Positions 8,616-17,318 of a DNA stretch of 64,000 nucleotides are shown piece by piece. Within the stretch, counting starts at the first letter, position 1. The number at the start of each line of letters is the position of its first letter. The DNA comes from Fulverythrobacter ferritrahens. GTDB taxonomy: Bacteria > Pseudomonadota > Alphaproteobacteria > Sphingomonadales > Sphingomonadaceae. Both the position numbers and the translations under genes were made by a program. A model generated the notes under the pieces. It was given only the letters and a program-made list of their open reading frames with translations. It was not told the DNA's origin and searched no databases. The stretch spans positions 248,001-312,000 of the forward strand of contig NZ_JACDXU010000001.1 in the NCBI RefSeq assembly GCF_020539485.1, in the 5' to 3' direction.

Positions 8616-9785
8616 ATGGCAACTCTGCTCCAGGAACAGACCAGCAATTCCGATCCGCTGGAAGGCTGGAGCCTGCCGGCCTGGACCTATCACGATCCGG
8701 AATTCTTCGAGCTGGAGAAGGAGCGGGTGTTTGCATCATCATGGCAGGTGGTTTGCCACGTCAGCGACATTCCGAACACCGGCGATTGGCATGGGCTGGA
8801 ATATATCGGCGAAAGCGTGATCGTGGTGCGCGGCAAGGATGGGGAGGTGCGGGCCTTCACCAATGTCTGCCGCCATCGCGGATCGCGCATTGTCGATGGA
8901 TCGAGCGGTTGCGCGAAGAAGCTCGTCTGCCCCTATCACGCCTGGACTTATGAACTGGACGGCAAGCTGACCGGCGTGCCGGATAGCGCATCCTATCCCG
9001 GCCTCGATAAATCCGCCCATGGCCTTGCCCCGGTCAGCATGGAAATCTGGCGCGGTTTCATTTTCGTTCGCCTGAAGGACGAGGGCCCTTCGGTCGCGGA
9101 GATGATGGCCCCCTACGAGGCGATGGTTGCCCCTTATCGCTTTGAGGAATTGAAGGCGCTGGGCCGCGTGACCATGCGCCCGCGCGATGTGAACTGGAAG
9201 AATATCGGCGATAATTATTCGGATGGCCTGCACATTCCGGTGGCCCATCCCGGCCTGACCCGGCTGTTCGGCAAGAGCTATGGCGTGGAGGCGACGCCGC
9301 ATGTGGACCGCATGTGGGGCGATATGGAAGATCGCCCTTCGGAAAACTGGTCGGAACGGGCCTATCAGCGCCTGCTGCCGCCCGTGCCGCATCTGCCTGA
9401 AGCGAACCAGCGCCACTGGCTCTATTTCAAGCTCTGGCCCAATGTCGCCTTCGACATCTATCCCGATCAGGTGGACTTCATGCAGTGGCTGCCGATCAGC
9501 CCCACCACCAGCCTGATCCGCGAAATCAGCTATGTGGTCGACGATGACCGCAGGGAAATGCGCGCCGCGCGCTATCTCAACTGGCGCATCAACCGGCTGG
9601 TGAATGCGGAGGATACCGCGCTGATCACCCGCGTGCAGCAGGGCATGTCGTCGCGCAGTTTCTCCATGGGGCCGCTGTCCGACAAGGAAGTGTGCCTGCG
9701 CCATTTCTGCGCCCGCATGCGCGAAACCATTCCCGAGGCCCGCCTCGAACAGCAGCCCGCCCGAGGCTGGAGCCATGCCCGGTAA
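8616..9785 (+). CDS. Rieske non-heme iron oxygenase, alpha subunit
   Basis: A 389-residue oxygenase component. The N-terminal Rieske domain ligates a 2Fe-2S cluster through C85-x-H87 (CRHRGSR) and C105-xx-H108 (CPYHAW). The catalytic domain shows NIGDNYSDGLHIPVAH (about residues 195-210), whose two histidines (205 and 210) are the likely iron ligands, and an EDTALITRVQQGMSS segment carrying the third, carboxylate ligand. The family hydroxylates aromatic rings or demethylates small amines. Overall layout and the BetI-like neighbour recall choline- or betaine-type monooxygenases, but the substrate is not determinable. No ferredoxin reductase gene is in the window. The gene precedes the FAD oxidoreductase by 24 bases. 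Confidence 0.9.
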   Translation: MATLLQEQTSNSDPLEGWSLPAWTYHDPEFFELEKERVFASSWQVVCHVSDIPNTGDWHGLEYIGESVIVVRGKDGEVRAFTNVCRHRGSRIVDGSSGCAKKLVCPYHAWTYELDGKLTGVPDSASYPGLDKSAHGLAPVSMEIWRGFIFVRLKDEGPSVAEMMAPYEAMVAPYRFEELKALGRVTMRPRDVNWKNIGDNYSDGLHIPVAHPGLTRLFGKSYGVEATPHVDRMWGDMEDRPSENWSERAYQRLLPPVPHLPEANQRHWLYFKLWPNVAFDIYPDQVDFMQWLPISPTTSLIREISYVVDDDRREMRAARYLNWRINRLVNAEDTALITRVQQGMSSRSFSMGPLSDKEVCLRHFCARMRETIPEARLEQQPARGWSHAR

Positions 9786-9809
9786 GCCCGGCGCCGAACG
9801 GAGAAGCGA

Positions 9810-11423
9810 ATGACCAAGCGTTACGATGCCGTGATCATCGGCGCGGGCCACAATGGCCTGACCTGCGCCTTCTATCTCGCCCAGGCGGGGCTGAAGGTGC
9901 GCATTGTGGAACGGCGCAACGTGGTTGGCGGCGCTGCGGTGACCGAGGAGTTCCATCCCGGCTTCCGCAATTCGGTGGCGAGCTACACCGTCAGCCTGCT
10001 GCAACCCAAGGTTATCAGGGACATGCGGCTGGAAGCTCACGGCTATCGCGTAATCGAGCGGCCCATCTCCAACTTCCTTCCGCAGGAGGATGGGGGATAC
10101 CTCAAGTTGGGTGGAGGTTTGGAAAAAACCCAGGCCGAGTTCCGGAAATTCTCCGATCACGACGCCGAAACCCTGCCTGCCTATTACGATGCGCTGGAAG
10201 TGGTGGCCGAAGTGCTGCGCGGCCTTGCGCTGAAGGCCCCGCCCAATGTCGGCGAGGGATTCCGCACCCTGATCGACGGTGCGCTGCAGGGCAGGGGGCT
10301 GGCCAGGCTTTCCCTCAGCCAGAAGCGCGACGTGCTGGACCTGTTCACCAAGTCCGCTCGCAGCTTCCTCGATAGCTGGTTCGAGAGCGAGGCCGTGAAG
10401 GCCGCCTTCGGCTTCGATGCGGTGGTGGGCAATTATGCCTCGCCCGATACGCCGGGCAGTGCCTATGTGCTGCTGCACCACGTCTTTGGCGAAGTGAACG
10501 GCAAGAAGGGCGCATGGGGCCATTCGGTGGGCGGCATGGGCCAGATCACGCAGATCATGGCCAAGGTGTGCGAGGCCAGCGGGGTGGAGATCAGCCTGGA
10601 AAGCCCCGTGGCGCAAGTGCTGGTGGACGGCGACGCCGATAATGGCAGGGCCGTGGGCGTGAAGCTGGAAAGCGGCGAGGAAATCGCTGCATCCCGCGTG
10701 ATCGCCAATGTCGGGCCCAAGCTGCTCTATGACCGGCTGATTGCCCCTGCCGACCTTTCGGAAGAATATCGCCGCCGGATGCGGGGCTTCAAGGCCGGTT
10801 CCGGCACCTTCCGCATGAATGTGGCCCTGTCCGAATTGCCCGACTTCACTTGTCTGCCCGGAGTAGGCGAACATCATCAGTCCGGCATCATTCTGGCCCC
10901 GACGCTGGATTACATGGACGAGGCTTTCCTCGATGCGAAGCGTTACGGCTGGTCGAAGAAACCGATCGTGGAAATGCTGATCCCCTCCACCGTGGATTCC
11001 ACGCTGGCGCCGGAAGGGCAGCATGTGGCCAGCCTGTTCTGCCAGCAATTCGCCCCCGAACTGCCCGACGGCAGAAGCTGGGACGACGAGCGCGAGGCGG
11101 CGGCGGACTGCATCATCGACACGGTGGAAGCCCATGCGCCGGGCTTCAAGGCCAGCGTCATTGCCCGCGAGATCCATTCGCCGCTGGACCTTGAACGCAA
11201 GTTCGGCCTGATCGGCGGGGACATCATGCATGGCAATATGAGCCTGGATCAGCTGTGGTCCGCCCGTCCGGTGCTGGGCCATGGTTCCTATCGCGGGCCG
11301 ATCAAGGGCCTCTATATGTGCGGCGCGGGCACTCATCCGGGCGGCGGTGTGACCGGCGCGCCGGGCCATAATTGCGCTCAGGTCGTGATCGGCGACAAGG
11401 GCGGATACGGGCGGTTTCTCTGA
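9810..11423 (+). CDS. Phytoene-desaturase-like FAD oxidoreductase
   Basis: A 537-residue flavoprotein. The N-terminal dinucleotide-binding motif VIIGAGHNGLTCAFYL (about residues 8-23) is followed by VERRNVVGGAAVTEEF, the CrtI/PYROXD2 signature. The C-terminal FAD motif is LYMCGAGTHPGGGVTGAPG (about residues 500-518). Members oxidise or desaturate hydrophobic substrates; many are not carotenoid enzymes, and no other carotenoid gene is nearby. It lies 24 bases after the Rieske gene and is probably co-transcribed with it under TetR control. It does not look like the ferredoxin reductase partner. It overlaps the 3' end of the convergent small HTH gene by 46 bases. Confidence 0.88.
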   Translation: MTKRYDAVIIGAGHNGLTCAFYLAQAGLKVRIVERRNVVGGAAVTEEFHPGFRNSVASYTVSLLQPKVIRDMRLEAHGYRVIERPISNFLPQEDGGYLKLGGGLEKTQAEFRKFSDHDAETLPAYYDALEVVAEVLRGLALKAPPNVGEGFRTLIDGALQGRGLARLSLSQKRDVLDLFTKSARSFLDSWFESEAVKAAFGFDAVVGNYASPDTPGSAYVLLHHVFGEVNGKKGAWGHSVGGMGQITQIMAKVCEASGVEISLESPVAQVLVDGDADNGRAVGVKLESGEEIAASRVIANVGPKLLYDRLIAPADLSEEYRRRMRGFKAGSGTFRMNVALSELPDFTCLPGVGEHHQSGIILAPTLDYMDEAFLDAKRYGWSKKPIVEMLIPSTVDSTLAPEGQHVASLFCQQFAPELPDGRSWDDEREAAADCIIDTVEAHAPGFKASVIAREIHSPLDLERKFGLIGGDIMHGNMSLDQLWSARPVLGHGSYRGPIKGLYMCGAGTHPGGGVTGAPGHNCAQVVIGDKGGYGRFL

Positions 11424-11977
11424 AGCGGCCCCTTACCTAAACCGGGCCCGCCCAATCCGGGCCCGCCCAATCCGGGCAATGCCAGTCCGGGCGAAGGTGA
11501 CGCGCAAAGGCCGGTGAAACCCTGTGACCTTCCGCCTTCCTCACGGGGTGGGCGGGAGGCGCGGTCTATCCGGCCGAGATGGCCGAGAAGCGCGGAATTG
11601 TCCGCCTTGCGCGAGGTGCCGACATGCTTTCCCCCATAGATCACCGGCTTGAGCAGACCGAAAAGCGCGCGCTGGAGGCGTTCCTCACCTGTGACCTTTC
11701 GTCGTCCTTCCTGTGGCGCTTTGCCGAGCACCTTGTCCCACGCAGCGGCAAAGCTGCCCGCACCGGGCTTGCCGCGCAGGCGATAGGCCGTCTCTCGCGC
11801 CAACTTCACCTGGCGCGCCGCCTTGGCGACGCAGCGGGTGATGGCCAGCGCGGCAAGGAAGGCCGCCTGCCGGGCAGGCGTCCACCCATCGGCACGGGCG
11901 CGTAGGGGCACGGGGGAGAAAGCCGGCACGCGGGAGTGGCGGGCGCGGCGGGGCGATTGGCGGGAATAGTGCTTCAT
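11378..11977 (-). CDS. Small HTH-containing hypothetical protein
   Basis: About 199 residues from the ATG at 11977. Residues around 30-80 (WTPARQAAFLAALAITRCV, then AKAARQVKLARETAYRLR) form a helix-turn-helix like that of phage terminase small subunits; short proteins of this type are common in sphingomonads, where they are annotated as hypothetical. The last 30 residues are Gly/Pro/Leu-rich (PGLGGPGLGGPGLG) and translate a 15-base tandem repeat near 11440-11480; they may be non-functional read-through. The 3' end overlaps the convergent FAD oxidoreductase gene by 46 bases. The function is unknown. No phage genes are nearby. Confidence 0.6.
   Translation of the reverse strand: MKHYSRQSPRRARHSRVPAFSPVPLRARADGWTPARQAAFLAALAITRCVAKAARQVKLARETAYRLRGKPGAGSFAAAWDKVLGKAPQEGRRKVTGEERLQRALFGLLKPVIYGGKHVGTSRKADNSALLGHLGRIDRASRPPREEGGRSQGFTGLCASPSPGLALPGLGGPGLGGPGLGKGPLQRNRPYPPLSPITT
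11437..11482. repeat. 15-bp tandem repeat, about three units
   Basis: The unit CGGGCCCGCCCAATC occurs twice in tandem, followed by a degenerate third copy. It lies just after the FAD oxidoreductase stop and encodes the PGLGG repeats at the C-terminus of the minus-strand HTH protein. Confidence 0.75.
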
Positions 11978-12050
11978 CCGCCAGCTTTGGCCAGATTTTG
12001 GCGATGTAGGAAAATGGTTTTGGGAGTGGCGGGATGTTGCTCCCAACCTC

Positions 12051-12154
12051 CGTTCGTCCTGAGCTTGTCGAAGGACGCGGGAAACTGCTCGCCTAGCATT
12101 CCGGTTTATTGGGAAAGCTTTGGAGTGTGTCCTTCGACAAGCTCAGGATGAACG
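12051..12154. repeat. Palindromic repeat, family B copy 1
   Basis: CGTTCGTCCTGAGCTTGTCG (12051-12070, continuing AAGGA) is matched in inverted orientation at 12129-12154 with one mismatch; the roughly 50 bases between are AT-richer. It lies in the 332-base gene-free gap 11978-12309, which otherwise holds only the family A element at 12217. A short hairpin of the same family is at 25525. Confidence 0.8.
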
Positions 12155-12216
12155 GGTGTGGGTGTTAGGTGAGAAGGTCCACGGGGTGGGGGGTGTTGGA
12201 ACGGTGCATATCCCAT

Positions 12217-12292
12217 TTTCGTCATTCCCGCGAAAGCGGGAACCCAGTTCAACGGTTGCTGCTGGGTTCCCGCTTTCGCGGGAATGACGAAA
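12217..12292. repeat. Palindromic repeat, family A copy 2
   Basis: Perfect 31-base inverted arms at 12217-12247 and 12262-12292 with the core ATTCCCGCGAAAGCGGGAA, separated by 14 bases. It ends 18 bases before the stop of the amidohydrolase gene, the same kind of 3'-end position as copy 1. Confidence 0.9.
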
Positions 12293-12309
12293 GGAGGGGC
12301 GAGTAGCTC

Positions 12310-13590
12310 CTACCTGTACCGCACGCCCTGTTTGATCACCCCGCTCACGCTTTCCAGCACCCGCACATCCTTCAGCGGATCGCCTTCCACGGCGATAATG
12401 TCCGCCGACTTGCCGGGCGAAATCGTGCCGAACTCGTCCTGCTTGCCCATCAAGGTAGCCGCATCCACCGTAGCGGAGCGGATGGCCTGCAACGGGCTCA
12501 TCCCCCATTGGACCATATAGGCGAATTGCCGCGCATTCAGCCCGTGGGGATAGACGCCCGCATCGCTGCCATAGCCGATCTTCACCCCCATCTTCACGGC
12601 CTTGGCGAAGCGTTCGCGCTGGGCGAGAGTGGTGTCGCGGTTCTTCTGGAGCGCTTCCTCGGGCCAGCCCTCCGCCGTGCCGGTCTCGTCGATATAATCG
12701 CCGTTGAACACGTCCATCACCAGCCAGACGCCCTTGTCCCTGGCCATTTGCAGCCCTTCATCGTCGATCAGGCTGGCATGTTCGATCGAATGGGCGCCCG
12801 CGCGGATCGCGGCCTTCAGCCCTTCGGCCCCGTGGGCATGGGCCGTGGCGTAAGAGCCGTGGGCCTTCGCCACGTCCACGGCGGCGCGCATCTGGTCTTC
12901 CGTCAGTTCCGGGGCGTTGACGTCCGTATTGAGCGCCAGCACCGCGCCGGTGGCGATCAGCTTCAGGAAATCGACACCGTGGTCGAACAGATATTCGGCC
13001 TTTGCCCGCGTTTCCTGCGGCGTGGAGGAGACGCCCAGCCGCATGTCGGGCGGAAGCTGATCGTTGGGCATCACGCCGTTCAGCTCGCCCCCGCCGCCCG
13101 GCGTGGTGATATAGCCGCCCGCCACAAACATGCGCGGGCCGGGCACCCAGCCTGCGGCAATCGCATCGCGCAGGGCCACATCGGTCAACCCGCGATAGGT
13201 GCCGACATCGCGCACCGTGGTGAAGCCCGCGCGCAAGGTGGCCCAGGCGTGGCTGGCGCCGATCAGGGCGGTGGCCTGCGGCGATGTCTTGATCGGCGCG
13301 GCGGTGTCGGCGCTTTCGGTGACGTCGGCCAGATGGGTGTGCAGGTCGATCAGGCCGGGCAGCACTGTATAGGCGCTCCAGTCCACTCTCTCCGCGCCTG
13401 CGGGAACCGCTCCGCAGGTTTCGATCCGCACGATCTTGCCGTGATCGGTCAGGATGCACTGGCCCGAGAGTTCCTGCCCGCTTTCGACATCGAGCAGCTT
13501 GCCCGCCGTCACGTAAAGCGACTGTGCGGCAGCCGGGGAGGCAAGGAAGGGCAGGGCGGAAGCGGCGAGGGCCAAAGCGGTGGGCTTCAT
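12310..13590 (-). CDS. Exported metal-dependent amidohydrolase
   Basis: A 426-residue enzyme with a signal peptide (cleaved after SPAAAQS, about residue 23). The amidohydrolase-superfamily metal site is complete: HTHLAD (about 103-108), FLKLIATGA with the lysine that would be carboxylated, ATAHAHG, HSIEHAS and GSDAG (about 345). The arrangement matches the imidazolonepropionase/Xaa-Pro dipeptidase-like secreted subgroup, which cleaves imide, amide or peptide bonds in the periplasm. The substrate is unknown. It is a single gene on the minus strand, divergent from an exported protein of unknown function across 154 bases. Confidence 0.85.
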   Translation of the reverse strand: MKPTALALAASALPFLASPAAAQSLYVTAGKLLDVESGQELSGQCILTDHGKIVRIETCGAVPAGAERVDWSAYTVLPGLIDLHTHLADVTESADTAAPIKTSPQATALIGASHAWATLRAGFTTVRDVGTYRGLTDVALRDAIAAGWVPGPRMFVAGGYITTPGGGGELNGVMPNDQLPPDMRLGVSSTPQETRAKAEYLFDHGVDFLKLIATGAVLALNTDVNAPELTEDQMRAAVDVAKAHGSYATAHAHGAEGLKAAIRAGAHSIEHASLIDDEGLQMARDKGVWLVMDVFNGDYIDETGTAEGWPEEALQKNRDTTLAQRERFAKAVKMGVKIGYGSDAGVYPHGLNARQFAYMVQWGMSPLQAIRSATVDAATLMGKQDEFGTISPGKSADIIAVEGDPLKDVRVLESVSGVIKQGVRYR

Positions 13591-13744
13591 GGAGGGGAGG
13601 CTATCGCGAAGTGCCGCGCAGGGCCAGTTATTTTACGACTGTGCAACAAGGCGGTGGCACCGTGCTTTTGGACTTTGTCAATCGAGCTTGGCTCGCGGGG
13701 ATTTTCGGTTAAGCTCCTCTCATAAAACATAGGGAGAGAGCGGC

Positions 13745-14764
13745 ATGTCTGGCAGGACATTTGTTTCGTTGATTGCGCTCGCCTGCCTTGCGGCGGGCGT
13801 TCCGGCGCTGGCGCAGCAGAGCGAGGAGGAAGTGGGCGTGCCCCCGGCAAAACAGGCCGGGTGGAAAGTTCCGCGCACATCCTGGGGCGATCCCGATCTG
13901 CGCGGCACCTGGCCGCTCGATCTCGGCAATACGCCGATGCAGCGCGCCCCGCGTTTCGGCACGCGCAAGCTGATGACCGAGGAGGAGTACCAGCAGGCCG
14001 CCGATGCCGCCGCCCAGCTGCGCGGGCTGGCCGATCAGGAGGATCAGGCCAACAAGCTTGGCTCCGGCAATTGGTTCGAAAGGGGGCGCGCGCTCCGGCA
14101 GACCTCGCTGATCGTGGAACCCGCCGACGGCCGCATCCACATGAACGAGGAGGGCAAGCGCCGCGCGGCGGGGATGAAAAGCAGCTGGTCCGAAAAGGAG
14201 TTCGACGGGCTGGACGATTTCAACTCGCTCGATCACTGCATCACGCGCGGCCTGCCGGCCAGCATGATCCCCTTCCCCTATAATAACGGCGTCCGCATCT
14301 TCCAGTCGCCCGGCCATGTGGTGATCAATCTGGAACTGGTGCACGAAACGCGCATCATCCCAGTGGATGGCACGCCGCAATTGCCGGGCGAGTTGCGCCC
14401 CTGGCTCGGCTCTTCACGCGGGCATTGGGATGGCGATACGCTGGTGGTGGAAACCCGCAATTTCAACGGCAAGGTACCGATGGTGATCGTGGGCCCCACC
14501 AATCAGCCGATCCCCACCAGCACGTCCATGACCATGGTGGAACGCTTCACCCCCGTCTCGCCCGAGCAGATCTATTACGAGGCGTGGATCGACGATCCCG
14601 AAGTGCTGGCCCAGCCTTTCAAGATGGGCTTCCCATGGCGGCGTGACGACAGTTACCAGCCCTTCGAATATGCCTGCCACGAAGGAAATACGCTGGTGCG
14701 CGGCTATATCCTGTCCACCAGCCCGCGCTATGCGGAATACCGGCGGGAGCGGGGCGGGGAGTAG
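13745..14764 (+). CDS. Exported conserved protein of unknown function
   Basis: A 339-residue protein with a signal peptide cleaved after VPALAQ (about residue 23). Recognisable family landmarks are DPDLRGTW near residue 53, CITRGLPAS near 165, an FQSPGHVVI segment, and GHWDGDTLVVETRNF near 228. This family is common in Proteobacteria and Acidobacteria, often near degradative or TonB-receptor genes, but I know of no assigned biochemical role. Start 13745 is preceded by AGGGAGAGAG. It converges on the FUSC exporter gene with 10 bases between stops. No catalytic motif stands out. Confidence 0.7.
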   Translation: MSGRTFVSLIALACLAAGVPALAQQSEEEVGVPPAKQAGWKVPRTSWGDPDLRGTWPLDLGNTPMQRAPRFGTRKLMTEEEYQQAADAAAQLRGLADQEDQANKLGSGNWFERGRALRQTSLIVEPADGRIHMNEEGKRRAAGMKSSWSEKEFDGLDDFNSLDHCITRGLPASMIPFPYNNGVRIFQSPGHVVINLELVHETRIIPVDGTPQLPGELRPWLGSSRGHWDGDTLVVETRNFNGKVPMVIVGPTNQPIPTSTSMTMVERFTPVSPEQIYYEAWIDDPEVLAQPFKMGFPWRRDDSYQPFEYACHEGNTLVRGYILSTSPRYAEYRRERGGE

Positions 14765-14774
14765 GACTCCCCGT

Positions 14775-15863
14775 TCAGCGCCTCGGCGCGAGCTTGGCGA
14801 TCAGGCGGGCAAGCCAGCGGCAAAACCGTTCATTATGCAGGCAGACGCCGCCTGCCACGCCCAGCATCGCGCCCAGCACCGTATCGGCAAGGCGCGCGAT
14901 GATCAGCGGGGTGGCGCTCGTCTGGCCCAGGGTGCTGGCTTCGGCCAGCAGGATCGCCAGCGGAGTGATGAAAACGGCAGCCAGCGCATAATGGCGCACG
15001 ATGATCGTCTCCACGCAGAAGGTCAGCAGCGCGATGGCCAGCGCCAGATGCCATGGCTCGGTGATCAGCTGCATCAGCCCCCACACCGCTCCCAGCCCGG
15101 CCAGAGTGCCCACGATGCGCTGCAATTGCCGCAGCCAGACCGCACGTAAAGTGGCGCCCTGCAACACCGCGATGCAGCTCACCGGCACCCAATAGGGCTT
15201 GTCGAAGCCCAGCAACTCCGCAAGTGCTAGCGACAGTCCCACGAAAGCGGCCACGATGACTGCGGGGGCCAGCACCTCCACGCCCAGATCATCGGGAGCG
15301 GGCCCAAGCGGCAGGGGATCGCGGTGGCGCAGGATATGCAGCGAATAGAAGAAGGCGATACAAACCGCGCTGAGGCTGCCCAGTGCGAAAACGCCCAGAT
15401 GCAGCGGCAGTTCGGCCAGCGTTCCGGAAGCATAGGCGCCGATGGAGGCCGTCATCACAAAGAACAGCGGCCCCGGCGGCCCCACCCGGTAATAGCGGCA
15501 GCCCATGGTCACCAGCAGGGCCACCGCCGCGATCAGCGGCACACGCAGGGCGGGCAGGACATGGCCGATCTGCCCCAGCGCATAGCAGGCCATCATCGCG
15601 CAGGCGGCGGACATTACCGCCACCATGCGCAGGTCCAGCCGCGTGCGCGGCAGATAGACGATGGTCATCGCCCCGATGGAGGCGATCGCGCCAAAGCCCG
15701 TCTGCCCGATCAGTGCGCCCACCAGCACCGGCAGGCCCGCCGCGAGCGCAATGGCGAAGGGCAATTGCCACGGCCTGTCACTCTCCCGCCCGGCGAACAC
15801 ATCCGCGATCTCGCGGCGCAGCAGGGAAGGGAAGGACGGGCGCGGGGGTTCGGCGTGGGGCAT
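14775..15863 (-). CDS. FUSC-family inner-membrane exporter
   Basis: A 362-residue protein with about ten hydrophobic helices in two groups (residues 30-160 and 195-345), the layout of fusaric-acid-resistance/aromatic-acid efflux proteins. The second group contains KPYWVPVSCIAVLQGATLRAVW broken by short loops (about residues 218-239), a typical FUSC_2 conserved patch. It probably expels aromatic carboxylic acids that accumulate in the cytoplasm, which fits the aromatic catabolism genes further right. No periplasmic adaptor or outer-membrane partner is adjacent. Substrate assignment is inference. Confidence 0.78.
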   Translation of the reverse strand: MPHAEPPRPSFPSLLRREIADVFAGRESDRPWQLPFAIALAAGLPVLVGALIGQTGFGAIASIGAMTIVYLPRTRLDLRMVAVMSAACAMMACYALGQIGHVLPALRVPLIAAVALLVTMGCRYYRVGPPGPLFFVMTASIGAYASGTLAELPLHLGVFALGSLSAVCIAFFYSLHILRHRDPLPLGPAPDDLGVEVLAPAVIVAAFVGLSLALAELLGFDKPYWVPVSCIAVLQGATLRAVWLRQLQRIVGTLAGLGAVWGLMQLITEPWHLALAIALLTFCVETIIVRHYALAAVFITPLAILLAEASTLGQTSATPLIIARLADTVLGAMLGVAGGVCLHNERFCRWLARLIAKLAPRR

Positions 15864-15946
15864 TGAGGGTGGTTTATGCGGGAAGGGGGCGAGGGTCCAT
15901 GGAGCAGTGGGATGTAAGGGGACTGGCCATCCTTCATCACCTTAAA

Positions 15947-16018
15947 TCGTCATTCCCGCGCAAGCGGGAACCCAGCAGCAACCGTTGATCTGGGTTCCCG
16001 CTTGCGCGGGAATCACGA
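15947..16018. repeat. Palindromic repeat, family A copy 3
   Basis: Inverted 29-base arms at 15947-15975 and 15990-16018 with one mismatch; here the core is ATTCCCGCGCAAGCGGGAA, with the A-to-C change compensated by T-to-G in the other arm. It lies between the FUSC gene start and the small membrane-protein gene. Confidence 0.88.
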
Positions 16019-16037
16019 AGGTTGGGAATAAGCTGCT

Positions 16038-16166
16038 TTACCCCGCCAGCCCCGCAAACATTTCGGGCCGTAGCGCGATGAACAAGGCGAGGATTCCGCC
16101 CAGGCCGAGGCCCATCAGAGTGCCTGTGGCCACGCCGCGCCAGATCATTTTCCGTTCGGTTTCCAT
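16038..16166 (-). CDS. Small single-span membrane protein, 42 aa
   Basis: From the ATG at 16166 to the TAA at 16038 the frame encodes 42 residues: a charged N-terminus (METERKMIWRG), one hydrophobic segment (ATGTLMGLGLGGILALFIAL) and a short tail. GGGAGAG lies 4 bases before the start, a good ribosome-binding site. The codons are typical of the neighbourhood. No relative was recognised. It stands alone between the FUSC gene and the dhaK terminator. Confidence 0.5.
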   Translation of the reverse strand: METERKMIWRGVATGTLMGLGLGGILALFIALRPEMFAGLAG

Positions 16167-16233
16167 TTGGCTCTCCCGCTGTTTTTCGGGATACTATCAT
16201 GGCCGGGCCTGATTGCGCAAACGGCCCCCCAAC

Positions 16234-16264
16234 GAAAAACGCCCCGAGGTTTCCCCCGGGGCGC
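16234..16264 (-). terminator. Rho-independent terminator of the dhaK operon
   Basis: Read on the minus strand, CGCCCCGG pairs with CTCGGGGCG across a short loop and is followed by TTTTTCG. It starts about 25 bases after the dhaK stop at 16289 and is the clearest intrinsic terminator in this part of the window. Confidence 0.85.
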
Positions 16265-16288
16265 TTTGCTTTCAGCCTGAAGGCTGGA

Positions 16289-17284
16289 TCAGAAGATGCG
16301 CACGGCCACTTCGGCGGGAGCGTCGAGATATTCCTCGAGCTGGCCGTCGAGCTTGAGCAGGGTCAGCGAGGCGCCGGCCATTTCGAGGCTGGTGCAATAT
16401 TCGCCGACATAGTTGCGCACCACGGTCAGGCCTGCCTGCTCCGCACGCTCATGCGCGCGGGCATAGAGCACGTAGAGTTCGCTGATCGGCGTGCCGCCCA
16501 GGCCGTTGATCATCAGGGCCACGCGGTCGCCCGACTTGTAGGGCAGATCCTGCGCCACAGCGTCGAACAGTTCGTCGGTGATGGCGTCGGCATTCTTGAT
16601 CTTGTCGCGGCGACGGCCGGGTTCGCCATGGATGCCGATGCCGACTTCCATTTCGTCGTCGCCGATTTCGAAGATCGCGGTGCCCTTTGCCGGGGGAATG
16701 CAGCTGGTCAGCGCAACGCCCATGGTGCGGACATTGGCGTTCACCTTTTCGGCAACGGCCAGCACGGTGTCGAGATCGGCACCGGCTTCGGCGGCAGCGC
16801 CGCAGGCCTTGATGACGAAGAAGTTGCCGGCCACGCCGCGGCGGCCCACGGTGTAGAGGCTGTCTTCAACCGAAACGTCATCGTTGATGATGAACTGCTT
16901 GACCTTGATGCCTTCGGCTTCGGCCATTTCGCAGGCCATGTCCCAAGCCATGCGGTCGCCCTGGTAGTTGTTCACCAGCACCAGCACGCCGGCATCGGTG
17001 GCAACCGACTTGATGGTTTCATAGCAGGCGTCCACCGGCGGAGCGGCGAAGACGGGGCCCTGGCACGCAGCCGAGAGCATGCCCGGGCCGACGGCCATGA
17101 TGTGCGCCGGTTCGTGGCCCGAGCCCGAACCCTGAACGACCGAAACCTTGTTTTCCGCCGGGCGGTCCGTGCGCTTGATCAGCTGGAATTCGGGGACGAA
17201 TTCGAGCAGGCCCGGATTGGCCAGCAGCACGCCCTTCATGAATTCGGGCACGAAGTTGGCGGGTTCATTGACGAATTTCTTCAT
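16289..17284 (-). CDS. dhaK: Dihydroxyacetone kinase substrate-binding subunit DhaK
   Basis: A 331-residue protein, the usual DhaK length. It carries the QGSGSGHEPAH motif (residues 51-61) and GIGIHGEPG with His219, the residue that binds dihydroxyacetone covalently as a hemiaminal in this family. It works with DhaL, encoded just upstream (34 bases), to phosphorylate dihydroxyacetone or a related short ketose such as erythrulose. No DhaM (PTS phosphocarrier) gene is in the window, so the phosphate donor, ATP or PTS, is undecided. It is the last gene of the aldolase-HAD-dhaL-dhaK operon. Confidence 0.92.
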   Translation of the reverse strand: MKKFVNEPANFVPEFMKGVLLANPGLLEFVPEFQLIKRTDRPAENKVSVVQGSGSGHEPAHIMAVGPGMLSAACQGPVFAAPPVDACYETIKSVATDAGVLVLVNNYQGDRMAWDMACEMAEAEGIKVKQFIINDDVSVEDSLYTVGRRGVAGNFFVIKACGAAAEAGADLDTVLAVAEKVNANVRTMGVALTSCIPPAKGTAIFEIGDDEMEVGIGIHGEPGRRRDKIKNADAITDELFDAVAQDLPYKSGDRVALMINGLGGTPISELYVLYARAHERAEQAGLTVVRNYVGEYCTSLEMAGASLTLLKLDGQLEEYLDAPAEVAVRIF

Positions 17285-17318
17285 GAGATATTCCTCTCCG
17301 TGGAATAGACGAACGGGA

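Noticed and set aside
8739-11369. Minus-strand frame of about 876 residues opposite the Rieske and FAD oxidoreductase genes
   Set aside because: The plus strand carries intact cofactor motifs; the antisense product has no domain and the frame is a GC-codon shadow.
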